DNA of 64,000 nucleotides from Streptosporangium sandarakinum (GTDB lineage Bacteria; Actinomycetota; Actinomycetes; Streptosporangiales; Streptosporangiaceae), in assembly GCF_013409935.1 (NCBI RefSeq), contig NZ_JACCCO010000001.1:3162001-3226000 (forward strand), given 5' to 3'. This document shows, piece by piece, positions 25,041 to 33,592 of the stretch. A program made the position numbers and the translations under genes. How positions within the stretch are numbered: the first letter of the stretch is position 1; each line of letters begins with the position of its first letter. The notes under the pieces were generated by a model. It worked only from the letters and a program-made list of their open reading frames with translations. It did no database searches and was not told the DNA's origin.

Positions 25041-26417
25041 ATGCTGCGCGAGCGGATGAAGAACACATTGGGGATCGGCCGGCGCCCGGCGCGCGTCCGG
25101 CGGGGGCGGCGTCGGCCCTGGGCATGCCGGGCCCTGGTCGCGCTCCTGGCCATGACGCCGGCGGCGCCCGCCTCCGCGGACCCCGGCGGCCGGAACCTGG
25201 TCTATGTCACCAACTACGCCGACGGCACCATCTCGGTGATCGATGACGCGGCCCGCCGGGTCGTCCGCACCTTCCGCGTCGGCGGCAGTCCGGGCAGGAT
25301 CGCCGCCGGTCCCGACGGCCGCCGTCTTTACGTCACCGACTTCGTCTCCGGGAGGCTGTCGGTGATCGACACCGTCACCGGTACCGTGGCCGCCTCCGTC
25401 CCCGTCGGCAAGGCCCCCTTCGGCGTGGCCGTCAGTCCCGACGGCCGGCGGGCCTACGTCGCCGACTTCGGCGGGGGCGGCCTGTCGGTGGTCGACACCG
25501 CCACCGACACGCTCACCGGCACCGTCGACACGGGCGTCACCCCCGTGGAGGTGGCGCTCAGCCCCGACGGCCGGCGCGCCTACGTCACCGACTTCGAATC
25601 GGGGACGGTGGCCGTGGTCGACACCGCCGCCGTCGCGGTGGTCGGCACCCTCAGCGTCGGCGGCGGCCCCTGGGGGGCGCGGGTCTCCCCCGACGGGCGG
25701 CGGTTGTACGTCACCGAGCTGCAGCAGAGCGTCGTGAGGGTGATCGACATCGCGACGGGTGAGACCGTCGCCGAGCTGGACGTCGGCAAAAGTCCTCGTG
25801 TCGTCAGGTTCAGCCCCGACGGCGCCCGTGCCTACGTCGGCAGCGCCTACTTCAACACCGTCTCGGTGATCGACACCGCGGCCCTGAAGGTCATCGCCGT
25901 CATCGAGGTCGGTGACGGTCCGCGGGTGGTGGCCGTCACCCCCGACGGCTCCCGGATGTATGTGGCCAACCAGGTGTCCGACACCGTCTCGGTGGTCGAT
26001 ATCGCCACCAACACCGTCGTGGCGGCCATTCCCGTCGGCGACCAGCCCCTCGGCGTGGTCATCGCCCACCGCCCGGCCACCACCGGGGGCGTCCCGGTCT
26101 CCCGGCCGACCCACTCGGGCCCCAGGCGGAGTCCCGGTACGGTCACCGGGCGGAACCACGGTACGGTCACCGGCCGGGAACAGCACGCGGCGGCCACCGC
26201 CGCGCACGTTCGCACCGTCCGGCACGACGGCCGCGCCCTCTGCGCGGTCGACGTCTCGTCACGCCGCCTGCTCCGGCGTCGTGACGCGCCGCCCGGAGTT
26301 CTTCACGGCCGGCGCGCGACCGCCTCGCGCTCCTCGATCCGCCGCTCGGCCCAGTCGGCCCACTCGCGCTGCATGGCGTTGAAGCGCAGCCCCCACTCCA
26401 GGGCCAGCCGACCGTAG
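25041..26417 (+). CDS. Secreted seven-bladed YVTN beta-propeller protein
   Basis: Up to 458 residues. A signal peptide (RALVALLAMTPAAPASA, ~29-45) is followed by seven YVTN-type blades, each YVT/A-x-G-x-V-S-V-I/V-D plus P-DGRR-x-Y: NYADGTISVID, DFVSGRLSVID, DFGGGGLSVVD, DFESGTVAVVD, ELQQSVVRVID, SAYFNTVSVID, QVSDTVSVVD. The last blade ends near residue 345. Such propellers are surface or exported binding proteins, partner unknown. The remaining ~110 codons are Arg/Ser/Thr-rich, include short GTVTGR repeats and run 115 bp into the opposed padR gene, so the natural stop was probably lost by a frameshift or extension. ATG 25056 is another possible start. Confidence 0.8.
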   Translation: MLRERMKNTLGIGRRPARVRRGRRRPWACRALVALLAMTPAAPASADPGGRNLVYVTNYADGTISVIDDAARRVVRTFRVGGSPGRIAAGPDGRRLYVTDFVSGRLSVIDTVTGTVAASVPVGKAPFGVAVSPDGRRAYVADFGGGGLSVVDTATDTLTGTVDTGVTPVEVALSPDGRRAYVTDFESGTVAVVDTAAVAVVGTLSVGGGPWGARVSPDGRRLYVTELQQSVVRVIDIATGETVAELDVGKSPRVVRFSPDGARAYVGSAYFNTVSVIDTAALKVIAVIEVGDGPRVVAVTPDGSRMYVANQVSDTVSVVDIATNTVVAAIPVGDQPLGVVIAHRPATTGGVPVSRPTHSGPRRSPGTVTGRNHGTVTGREQHAAATAAHVRTVRHDGRALCAVDVSSRRLLRRRDAPPGVLHGRRATASRSSIRRSAQSAHSRCMALKRSPHSRASRP

Positions 26418-26842
26418 AACGCCAGGTCGTCCTCCTCGGCCGAGACGGCGTCGCTCAGCGCCGCGAGGTCGCGCTCGGCCCCCGCGGCCGTCTCCGCCAG
26501 CCGCCGCAGGTAGGCGCGCGCCTGTCCGGGCTCGACCTGCCCCAGGAAGAAGACGCGCAGGAGCGTGTCGCTGCGACCCGACCGCGTCGGCGCGACCTCG
26601 GTCAGCCAGTGCCGGAGCTCGGCGCGGCCGGTGTCGGCGATGGCGTACTCCTTGCGGCCCCGCGGCCCCTCGGCGACCACCTCCACCAGCCCGGCGTCCG
26701 CCAGGCGGCCCAGCTCGGCGTAGACCTGGCTCTGGGTGGCGGGCCACACGTTGGCCAGCGAGACGTTGAAGATCTTCAGCAGGTCGTAGCCGCTGGCGGG
26801 CCCTGCGGCCAGGAGACCCAGCAGCGCGTGTCGAAGGCTCAT
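26303..26842 (-). CDS. PadR-family transcriptional regulator
   Basis: 179 residues. The N-terminal winged helix has MSLRHALLGLLAAGPASGYDLLKIFN and ATQSQVYAELGRLADAGLVE with the PadR wing GRKEYAIADTGRAELRHWL. The C-terminal half is the dimerising helical PadR_C/Vir-like domain (ERDLAALSDAVSAEED). Divergent from a membrane-protein gene with a 88-bp gap carrying matched inverted elements, so it probably represses that gene and itself. Its 3' end is overlapped by the propeller gene's tail. Confidence 0.92.
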   Translation of the reverse strand: MSLRHALLGLLAAGPASGYDLLKIFNVSLANVWPATQSQVYAELGRLADAGLVEVVAEGPRGRKEYAIADTGRAELRHWLTEVAPTRSGRSDTLLRVFFLGQVEPGQARAYLRRLAETAAGAERDLAALSDAVSAEEDDLAFYGRLALEWGLRFNAMQREWADWAERRIEEREAVARRP

Positions 26843-26855
26843 GCCCTCACCCTAT

Positions 26856-26914
26856 ATTCCTACATTGACATGTCACAACAGGAGGTTCTATTCTCGACCT
26901 GTCTAAATAGGAAT
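26856..26914. promoter_or_regulatory. PadR-type operator region with inverted ATTCCTA/TAGGAAT boxes
   Basis: ATTCCTA at 26856-26862 and its reverse complement TAGGAAT at 26908-26914 bracket the divergent start region. A perfect TGACATGTCA palindrome lies at 26866-26875, and TGTCA recurs after the right box. AT-rich against a very GC-rich background. The layout fits autoregulated PadR control of both genes. Confidence 0.6.
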
Positions 26915-26930
26915 GTCAGGAGAGCCCCAA

Positions 26931-27506
26931 ATGGCCCGCAGTCTGCTCGGTTTCCTCCCGTGGATCGCCTACGCCGTCGTCGCCACGAGCGACGAGTGGC
27001 GCTACGGCGCGATCCTCGGGCTCGTCATCGCCGTGGGAGTGATCGTCATCGACCGCCGGGCGGGCAGGACCTGGGACCAGATGGTGATCGAGGTCAGCGC
27101 GGCGGCGTTCTTCCTGCCGATCACCGTGATCTCCTTCGTGAGTCCCGACTCCCCGCTCATGCCGTACGGCCCGGCCCTGGTCAACGCCTGGCTCGCGCTC
27201 ACCGCCTGGGGGTCGCTGGCCGTCCGGCGGCCGTTCACCCTGGGCATCGCCCGCCGGACGACCCCGCCGGAGGTGTGGCGGACCCCGCTGTTCCTCCGGG
27301 TCAACGTCGTCATCACCATGGTGTGGGGGGCGGCCTTCACCGTCGCCGCCGTCGCGCTCGCCGTCCTGCTGCACGAGGCCCCGCACGCCACCGCCGCCGT
27401 CGTCGCCGTCAAGATCCTCAGCTTCGCCGTCCCGGCGGTCTTCACGGTCCGCTACCCGAAGGCCGTCGCCGCCCGGCACCTCCGGCCCGCCGGCCACACC
27501 GCCTGA
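26931..27506 (+). CDS. Integral membrane protein, probable PadR target
   Basis: 191 residues from ATG 26931, which has AGGAG eight bases upstream; ATG 26913 overlaps the operator and is less likely. Hydrophobic segments include LLGFLPWIAYAVVA, AILGLVIAVGVIVI, AAAFFLPITVISFV, VNVVITMVWGAAFTVAAVALAVLL and AVVAVKILSFAVPAVF, giving five or six helices with no transport signature. It has the look of small septation-protein-A-like or DUF membrane proteins; function unknown. Confidence 0.8.
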   Translation: MARSLLGFLPWIAYAVVATSDEWRYGAILGLVIAVGVIVIDRRAGRTWDQMVIEVSAAAFFLPITVISFVSPDSPLMPYGPALVNAWLALTAWGSLAVRRPFTLGIARRTTPPEVWRTPLFLRVNVVITMVWGAAFTVAAVALAVLLHEAPHATAAVVAVKILSFAVPAVFTVRYPKAVAARHLRPAGHTA

Positions 27507-27692
27507 TCCACACCATCCGAACCGATCCGCCGGTCGCGTCGAGTCCTGGATCCCCGACGGGAACGGCCGACCCGGTCGGCGGCGCGCCCGCCACTCCCAC
27601 GAACGCCGCGTTGAGCGACCCGACGATCACTCTCCGATACGATCGGATTCCTGTCATGATCATCGGAACACGGTCTCGACGTGGGGAGAGAC

Positions 27693-28532
27693 GTGAAGAA
27701 CCACAACCGGGCGAGCCTCGCCCACCAGGTCGGATACGCCCTCCGCCGCCCCGGGCGGATCCCCCGGCACCTCAGGCGCGTGACCAGGAACGCCTGGCTC
27801 CGGCTGAGCACCTCCGACCATGTCGGCTACTACCGCGCCATCATGAGGTCCGAGGCCGCCCGCGGCGCCCACGCGGCCACCGGCAGCAGGTCGCACCGGC
27901 GCTGGCTGGCCATCGGGCAGATGCAGTTCGACTACCTCGTACGGCACGGCCTCGCGCCCGGTCACCGCATGCTGGAGATCGGCTGCGGCAACCTGCGCGC
28001 GGGACGCCTGTTCATCGGCCACCTCGACACCGGCGACTACTACGGCGTGGACATCTCCCCCGACATCCTGTTCGCCGCCCAGGACGTCGTCGCCGACTAC
28101 GGCCTGCGCGAGAAGCTCCCCCACCTCACAGTGATCAAGGATCTGCGCTTCGAGTTCCTGCCCGACGCGATGTTCGACGTGGTGCACGCGCACAGCGTGT
28201 TCTCCCACTCCCCGCCGGAGGTGATCGAGGAGTGTTTCGAGCACATCGGACGGATCATGAAGCCGGGCGGCTGGTTCGACTTCACCTTCGACCGCACCGA
28301 GGGGCAGGAGCACCAGGTCCTCGGTGAGGACTTCTACTACCGCACCGGGACCCTGGTCGCCCTCGCCGAGAAGCACGGCCTGCGGGCGACGTTCATGGAC
28401 GACTGGGAGAGGCTCCCCCACAAGCAGTCCAAGATCCGCGTCACGCTCCCGGACCGCGTCGCCGCCGACACCCCCCGTCCGGGCGTCGCGACGGTTCCTC
28501 CCCAGGCTCCCGCCGCCGAGGTCCAGCGCTGA
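27693..28532 (+). CDS. SAM-dependent class I methyltransferase
   Basis: 279 residues from GTG 27693 (GGGAGAG four bases before it; GTG 27681 is an alternative). The Rossmann motif HRMLEIGCGNLRAGRL (SAM loop GCGNLRAG), acidic motif II YYGVDISPDILFAA and DVVHAHSVFSHSPPEVIEECFEHIGRIMKPGGWFDF mark a class I enzyme. The ~75-residue N-terminus is basic (ALRRPGRIPRHLRRVTRNAWLRL) and could bind nucleic acid or membrane. Substrate unknown; similar enzymes occur in glycan and natural-product contexts. Stands alone between the membrane protein and a convergent AraC gene. Confidence 0.85.
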   Translation: MKNHNRASLAHQVGYALRRPGRIPRHLRRVTRNAWLRLSTSDHVGYYRAIMRSEAARGAHAATGSRSHRRWLAIGQMQFDYLVRHGLAPGHRMLEIGCGNLRAGRLFIGHLDTGDYYGVDISPDILFAAQDVVADYGLREKLPHLTVIKDLRFEFLPDAMFDVVHAHSVFSHSPPEVIEECFEHIGRIMKPGGWFDFTFDRTEGQEHQVLGEDFYYRTGTLVALAEKHGLRATFMDDWERLPHKQSKIRVTLPDRVAADTPRPGVATVPPQAPAAEVQR

Positions 28533-28540
28533 CGGACCCG

Positions 28541-28555
28541 GCCCGGAAACCGGGC
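28541..28555. terminator. Short hairpin between convergent methyltransferase and AraC genes
   Basis: GCCCGG-AAA-CCGGGC, six paired bases, in the 37-bp gap between two converging stops; likely serves both. Confidence 0.55.
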
Positions 28556-28569
28556 TCGCCGGGCGGCGC

Positions 28570-29400
28570 TCAGGCCACGGCCCGGCGATAGGCGCCCGGA
28601 GTGACTCCGTAGCAGCGGACGAACCACCGGGTCAGATGCCCCTGGTCGGTGAACCCGGTCTCCGCCGCGACGTCGGCGATCGGCGCGCCGCCCGCCAGCA
28701 GCTCGCGGGCCGCCCGCAGACGGAGCTGCCGCCGGTAGTCGCTCGGTGCCATGCCGTACACCGCCTGGAAGGCGCGGTAGACGGCGAAGCGGCTGGAGCC
28801 GGCCGTCGCGGCCAGCTCGTCGGCGGTCATGTCGGTCCGGTGGTCCGCCCGCAGCGCCTCGGCCGCCCGCGCGGCGAGGACGGCCGCCCCGCGGGAGGCC
28901 GGCTCCCGACGGCTCCGCCCGGAGCCGGAGGCTGCGGCGCGGCCGGCCATGGCGCGGACGGCGGCGTCGAGCAGCTCGTCACGGAGCAGCGCGGGGGCGC
29001 CGCCGAGCAGCGCCGCGTGCAGCCTGCGCAGCGCCGCCGCGAGGACCGGGTCGTGGACGACCGGGTCGGGGAACAGGGGCAGGCCCACCGGGCGGCCCGC
29101 GGCGTCGGACAGCGCGCCGGCGACGAGTTCGGGGGCGAGGTGGACGATCCGGTAGGTGAAGCCCAACTCGTCGCCCGCCCGGCCGTCGTGCGGCTCGTCG
29201 GGGTTGAACGCCAGCACCATCCCCGCCGTGCTCCGGTGTCCCCCGCCCCGGCAGGTGAACGCCTGCACCCCCGCGTCGGTGACCCCGAAAGAGTAGGTCT
29301 CGTGACTGTGCCGGTGGTAGGTGTGCCGCTCGAAGTGGGCGTGCATCGCCTCCAGCCCCGGGCGGGGTGACCTCCAGTACCGGGACCAGTCACGCGGCAT
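28570..29400 (-). CDS. AraC-family transcriptional regulator
   Basis: 276 residues from ATG 29400. N-terminal cupin-like sensor (HFERHTYHRHSHETYSFGVTDAG, LAFNPDEPHDGRAGDELGFTYRIVHL) and C-terminal pair of AraC helix-turn-helix motifs (MTADELAATAGSSRFAVYRAFQAVYGMAPSDYRRQLRLRAARELL and PIADVAAETGFTDQGHLTRWFVRCYGVTPGAYR). Divergent from a DUF2000 gene starting 66 bp away, a common pairing, so it probably controls that gene. Confidence 0.92.
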   Translation of the reverse strand: MPRDWSRYWRSPRPGLEAMHAHFERHTYHRHSHETYSFGVTDAGVQAFTCRGGGHRSTAGMVLAFNPDEPHDGRAGDELGFTYRIVHLAPELVAGALSDAAGRPVGLPLFPDPVVHDPVLAAALRRLHAALLGGAPALLRDELLDAAVRAMAGRAAASGSGRSRREPASRGAAVLAARAAEALRADHRTDMTADELAATAGSSRFAVYRAFQAVYGMAPSDYRRQLRLRAARELLAGGAPIADVAAETGFTDQGHLTRWFVRCYGVTPGAYRRAVA

Positions 29401-29465
29401 GCGTCCATTGTCCCGCCGCACGAGCGTCCAAGACCCGCCGGGGACCATGCGGCCAGGCTGTGCCC

Positions 29466-29876
29466 ATGCGTCTCGATACGAAGCTCGGCATCGTGGTCCG
29501 TGAGGACCTCGCCGTCTGGCAGAAGCTCAACGTCACCGCCTTCCTGGCGAGCGGGGTGGCCGCCGGAGGGCCGCGGGTGACGGGCGAGCCGTACGCCGAC
29601 GGGTCGGGCAACACCTACCTCGCCATGTTCCGCCAGCCCGTCCTCGTCTACGCGGCCGACGCCCCGGGCCTGGCCGCCGCCCACTCCCGGGCGCTGACCC
29701 GCGGCCTCGACGTGGCCCTCTACACCGAGGAGCTGTTCAAGACCGACAACGACGACGACAACCGGGCGGCGGTGCTCGACGTGCCGGCCGAGGAGCTGCG
29801 CCTGGTCGGCATCGCGGTCCACGGGCCACGGAACGCCGTCGACAAGACCCTCAAGGGGCTTCGGCTGCACCCGTGA
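29466..29876 (+). CDS. DUF2000-family protein
   Basis: 136 residues from ATG 29466; the leader upstream belongs to the AraC control region. Typical DUF2000 start (DTKLGIVVREDLAVWQKLNVTAFLASG) and FRQPVLVYAADAPGL, ending VGIAVHGPRNAVDKTLKGLRLHP. These proteins have a peptidyl-tRNA-hydrolase-like fold but no established function. Its last 26 bases overlap the convergent MFS transporter gene. Confidence 0.85.
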   Translation: MRLDTKLGIVVREDLAVWQKLNVTAFLASGVAAGGPRVTGEPYADGSGNTYLAMFRQPVLVYAADAPGLAAAHSRALTRGLDVALYTEELFKTDNDDDNRAAVLDVPAEELRLVGIAVHGPRNAVDKTLKGLRLHP

Positions 29877-31110
29877 GCCGCACCGCGGCGGGCCCGGTCC
29901 GGCCGGTCGGCCCCGTCCGCTCGGCCCACCGCACGGCCGGGCCCGTCGCCAGGCCCGCCAGCAGGAACAGCCCGCCCAGCGCGAGCCAGCCCGGGGCGCC
30001 CCAGCCCACGACCATCGTGGTGAGCAGCAGGGGACCGAGCATCCTGGCGACCGCCGTACCGGCGCCGAAGAAGCCCTGGTACTGACCCTGCCGGTCCGCC
30101 GGGGCCAGACCGAACCCGATCTCCCAGGCCCCCGGCGCCTGCATCATCTCGCCGACCACCTGCAGGCAGGCGGCCACCACCAGGATCGCCCCGGCAGCCC
30201 AGGCCGAGGGGACGGCCGCCGACAACGCGAACACCGCGCACGAGGCGAGCATCGTCGCGCCGGCCCGCCGTACCGACCGGGCCGCGGAGGCGAGATCGGT
30301 CACCCCGCGGGCCATCCGCACCTGGAACAGCACCACGCCCACCGTGTTCAGCACCAGCAGCGCCGAGACCGTCCAGCCCGGCGCCCGGGTGTGCTGGGCG
30401 ATCCACAGCGGGACGACCAGGCTGAGCATCGGCATGTACAGCAGCATGACCGTGTTCAGCAGGGTGACCAGGGCGTACGGCCGGTCGCGCAGTACGGCCA
30501 GCGCGGGCTCGCCGGGTGGGGCGGGCGGCGCGGGCGGCACCGGGGGGAGGCGGAGCAGCACCAGCGCCGCCACCAGGAAGCTCGCCGCGTCCATCGCGAA
30601 CACCGCCAGGTACGCCTCGCGCGTCCCGGCGTACAGGGCCAGCCCGCCGAGCGCCGCGCCGACCGCCAGCCCGGCGTTCACCGTGGCCTGGAGATACGCG
30701 CGGACCCGCGTCCGCTCCTCGGGTCCGACCAGCGCGGCGAGCAGCGCCTGGCGGGCCGCCGCGAGGCCGCACTGGCAGCACCCGTACAGGCAGGCCGCCA
30801 CGACGAACGCGCCGAACGACCCGGCGAGGAGGAATCCGGCGACCGCCGCGCCGGTCGCCACGGCCAGCAGCACGGCGACCCCCCGGGGCCCCCGCCGGTC
30901 GGCCAGGTGTCCGAGCGGGACCCCCGCGGCGAACCCGGCGGCCCAGCCAAGGGTCAGGCCGAACCCGACCTGCTCGGGGGACAGCCCCGCGACACGGGTG
31001 AAGTACAGCGCCGAGCACACGTAGTACGCGCCGTCACCGAAGGAGTTGGCGAGCTGCGCCAGCGCCAGGACGCGCGGCGCCCCGGGGGGCGGGATGATCC
31101 GGCCGGACAT
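29851..31110 (-). CDS. MFS transporter
   Basis: 419 residues with about 12 hydrophobic helices. The loop 2-3 signature appears as GVPLGHLADRRGPRGVAVLLA, with the second-half counterpart less clear. A Pro-rich central loop (PPVPPAPPAPPGEPA) separates two six-helix halves. Probably a drug or metabolite exporter; substrate cannot be read from sequence. It follows the DsbA-type gene on the same strand by 13 bp, so the two are likely co-transcribed. Confidence 0.9.
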   Translation of the reverse strand: MSGRIIPPPGAPRVLALAQLANSFGDGAYYVCSALYFTRVAGLSPEQVGFGLTLGWAAGFAAGVPLGHLADRRGPRGVAVLLAVATGAAVAGFLLAGSFGAFVVAACLYGCCQCGLAAARQALLAALVGPEERTRVRAYLQATVNAGLAVGAALGGLALYAGTREAYLAVFAMDAASFLVAALVLLRLPPVPPAPPAPPGEPALAVLRDRPYALVTLLNTVMLLYMPMLSLVVPLWIAQHTRAPGWTVSALLVLNTVGVVLFQVRMARGVTDLASAARSVRRAGATMLASCAVFALSAAVPSAWAAGAILVVAACLQVVGEMMQAPGAWEIGFGLAPADRQGQYQGFFGAGTAVARMLGPLLLTTMVVGWGAPGWLALGGLFLLAGLATGPAVRWAERTGPTGRTGPAAVRLTGAAEAP

Positions 31111-31123
31111 GTTCGCCTCCTGC

Positions 31124-31741
31124 TCAACGGGTGATCGGCGGGCGGGTACGGCTCCGCTTCAGCTCGAAGAACCCGTCGACGCCGGTGACGAGCAGCACGC
31201 CGTCCCAGAGCCGCCCGGCGTCCTCGCCACGCGGGATCGGGCTCACCACCGGCCCGAAGAAGGCGTTGACCGTGCCGTCCGGACCGTGCACGTGGATCGC
31301 GGGGGTGCCGAGGTCCTCGCCGACCGGGCCGAGGGCGGCGCGGTTGGCGGCTTCCAGCTCCCCGTCCAGTTCGGCCGTCTCGGCGGCGTCGGCGAACTCG
31401 GCGGGCAGGCCGGCCTCGGTCAGCGCGGCGAGGTAGAGGTCGCGGCCCGGCGGCGTCCTGTCGTGGTGGATGCGGGTGCCGAGCGCGGTGTAGAGGTCGC
31501 GCGTGGCGGCGGCGCCGTACTTCCGCTCGACCGCGAGCGCCACCCGCGCCGGGCCCCACGCCTGGGCGAGCCACTCGACGTACCACTCCTCCAGCCCCTC
31601 GCGGCCCTCGTTCAGCACCGCCAGGCTCATCACGCGGAAGCGGACCTCCACCTCGCGGACCCGCTCGACCTCCAGCAGCCACCGGGAGGCGATCCAGGCC
31701 CAGGGGCACTTGGGGTCGAACCACATGTCGACCGTCGTCAT
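31124..31741 (-). CDS. DsbA-family, mycothiol-dependent nitroreductase-like protein
   Basis: 205 residues from ATG 31741. Thioredoxin-like DsbA fold starting MTTVDMWFDPKCPWAWIASRW. The family's mycobacterial member has CPWC; here the second Cys is Ala (CPWA), so any chemistry would be monothiol with mycothiol. The C-terminal half has LGTPAIHVHGPDGTVNAFFGPVVSPIP with the cis-Pro. Cytoplasmic. Probably heads an operon with the MFS gene and is divergent from the MocR-type regulator. Confidence 0.85.
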   Translation of the reverse strand: MTTVDMWFDPKCPWAWIASRWLLEVERVREVEVRFRVMSLAVLNEGREGLEEWYVEWLAQAWGPARVALAVERKYGAAATRDLYTALGTRIHHDRTPPGRDLYLAALTEAGLPAEFADAAETAELDGELEAANRAALGPVGEDLGTPAIHVHGPDGTVNAFFGPVVSPIPRGEDAGRLWDGVLLVTGVDGFFELKRSRTRPPITR

Positions 31742-31797
31742 CTCGTCTTCCTCCTCGTCGGGTGCGGGTCGGTCTCGCTTGCCGATCACGTTCGACA

Positions 31798-31830
31798 CTT
31801 ACGTTATGGAGCCGATTGGCTCGCTGTAAG
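31798..31830. promoter_or_regulatory. Nested inverted repeats in the MocR/DsbA divergent region
   Basis: GAGCC-GATT-GGCTC forms the inner dyad and CTTAC...GTAAG the outer dyad (31798-31802 and 31826-31830), spanning 33 bp between the two divergent starts. Plausible binding site for the MocR-type regulator. Confidence 0.5.
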
Positions 31831-31887
31831 ATCCAATATCCGGCGAATCGATCAGGCCAATCCGACGAGAGACGAGAAAGGACGCGG

Positions 31888-33420
31888 ATGGACGTCCACG
31901 TGACCCTGACCGGGCACGGCGACCTGGCCGCTCGCATCTACCGGCAGCTCCGCGAGGCCGTCCTGGACGGCAGGCTCCGGCCGGGCGAGCGGTTGCCGCC
32001 CACGCGCGAACTGGCCCGGCGGCTGGAGGTCTCCCGCAACACGGTGTCGATCGCCTACGACCGGCTGACGGCGGAGGGCTTCCTCGTCGGCAGGGTCGGA
32101 GCGGGCACCTTCGTGTGCGACGAGCCGCCCGGCCGGACGCTCTCGAGGAGCGCGCCCACGGGCGGCGGCGTGCGCCCCCGCGCCTTCTGGCGGTCCGCCG
32201 CGCCGGAACCGGGGACCGGGACGGCCGCCTTTCCGGAGCCGGGAGCCGGGACGGTGGCCCCGCCGGAACCGGGGACCGGGGTGGCCGTCCCGCGGGAACC
32301 GGGGGCCGGGACGGCGGCCCCGCCGCCCTACGACTTCCGGGTGGGCGTCCCCGACACGGGGCTGTTCCCTCTGGAGACCTGGCGCCGCCTCCTCGCCCGC
32401 GAGCTCCGCGCCGCCCTGGTCCGGCCCGCCGGGTACGCCGACCCGGCCGGGTACCCCGGGCTGCGCGAGGCGATCGCCCGGTACGCGGGCGTGTCCCGTT
32501 CGGTGCGGGCCGGCGCCACCGACGTGCTGGTCACCGCCGGCGCCCAGCAGGCTCTGGACCTCGTCGGGCGGGTGCTGATCGAGCCCGGTGACCTGGTCGC
32601 GGTCGAGGAGCCGGGCTACCCCCCGGCGCGGGCGCTGCTGCGGTCGCTGGGCGCCCGCGTCACCGGGGTGCCCGTCGACGCCGAGGGGCTGGTCGTCTCC
32701 GCCCTCCCCGACGCCGCCCGCCTGGTCTACGTGACGCCCTCCCACCAGTTCCCGCTCGGCACGCCGATGTCCCTCGCCCGCCGCGCCGCGCTGCTGGAGT
32801 GGGCCGCGCGGCGAGGCGCGGTGGTCGTCGAGGACGACTACGACAGCGAGTTCCGGTTCGAGGACCGTCCGCTGGAGCCGCTGCAGAGCCTCGACCGGGG
32901 CGGCCACGTCGTCTACGTCGGGTCCTTCTCCAAGACGCTGCTGCCCACGCTGCGCCTCGGCTTCCTGGTGGCCCCGGCCTCGCTGCGGCCCGCGCTGCGC
33001 GCCGCCCGGCGGCTCACCGACTGGCACGGCGAACCGTCCGCGCAGGCGGCCCTGACGAGGTTTCTCGACGAGGGGCTGATGGGACGGCACATCCGCCGGG
33101 CGACGCGCGAGTACGCGGCCCGCCGGGAGCGGATCGTCGCCGCGCTCCGGCGGGACTTCGCCGGGCTGCTCGACCCGGTGCCCTCCGTGGCGGGCCTGCA
33201 CCTGTGCGCCCGGGTCTCCACCGGCGTACGGCTGGACGCCGGCGAGGTGGTCTCCCGCGCCAGGGTGGCCGGGATCGCGGTGGAGTCACTGGCCGGGTAC
33301 TGCGGTGAGACGCCCGCCCAGGCGGGGCTGGTGATCGGCTACGGCGCGATCACGCCGGAACGGATCGCGCCCGGGATGCGGCGGCTCGCGGAGATCGTCC
33401 GGGCCGCCGTCCGGGACTGA
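31888..33420 (+). CDS. MocR/PdxR-type regulator (GntR wHTH fused to aminotransferase fold)
   Basis: 510 residues from ATG 31888 (GAAAGGA upstream). GntR winged helix: IYRQLREAVLDGRLRPGERLPPTRELARRLEVSRNTVSIAYDRL. A linker of four imperfect PEPGxGTxAP repeats (~107-147) joins it to a type I aminotransferase domain with FPLETWRRLL, VEDDYDSEFRF and SFSKTLLPTLRLG (PLP Lys ~349). MocR proteins bind PLP and activate or repress vitamin B6, GABA or amino-acid genes. No pdx genes are nearby; the divergent DsbA/MFS pair is the probable target. Confidence 0.92.
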   Translation: MDVHVTLTGHGDLAARIYRQLREAVLDGRLRPGERLPPTRELARRLEVSRNTVSIAYDRLTAEGFLVGRVGAGTFVCDEPPGRTLSRSAPTGGGVRPRAFWRSAAPEPGTGTAAFPEPGAGTVAPPEPGTGVAVPREPGAGTAAPPPYDFRVGVPDTGLFPLETWRRLLARELRAALVRPAGYADPAGYPGLREAIARYAGVSRSVRAGATDVLVTAGAQQALDLVGRVLIEPGDLVAVEEPGYPPARALLRSLGARVTGVPVDAEGLVVSALPDAARLVYVTPSHQFPLGTPMSLARRAALLEWAARRGAVVVEDDYDSEFRFEDRPLEPLQSLDRGGHVVYVGSFSKTLLPTLRLGFLVAPASLRPALRAARRLTDWHGEPSAQAALTRFLDEGLMGRHIRRATREYAARRERIVAALRRDFAGLLDPVPSVAGLHLCARVSTGVRLDAGEVVSRARVAGIAVESLAGYCGETPAQAGLVIGYGAITPERIAPGMRRLAEIVRAAVRD

Positions 33421-33445
33421 CGGCGGGCGGCTCCCGGAGTTCCGG

Positions 33446-33534
33446 GTCCCCGGGTGAGCGGTCCTCGGGAGGAGCGGTCCCCGGGTGAGCGGTCCTCGGG
33501 AGGAGCGGTCCCCGGGTGAGCGGTCCTCGGGAGG
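33446..33534. repeat. 31-bp tandem repeat, about three copies
   Basis: Units start at 33456, 33487 and 33518 and are identical where complete (GAGCGGTCCTCGGGAGGAGC...). It lies between convergent genes and is non-coding. Confidence 0.9.
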
Positions 33535-33592
33535 GCTCCCGGGTGGGCGGTGGGCCGCCACGCCACCGGGAGACCTCCCGAACCCGGATTCC

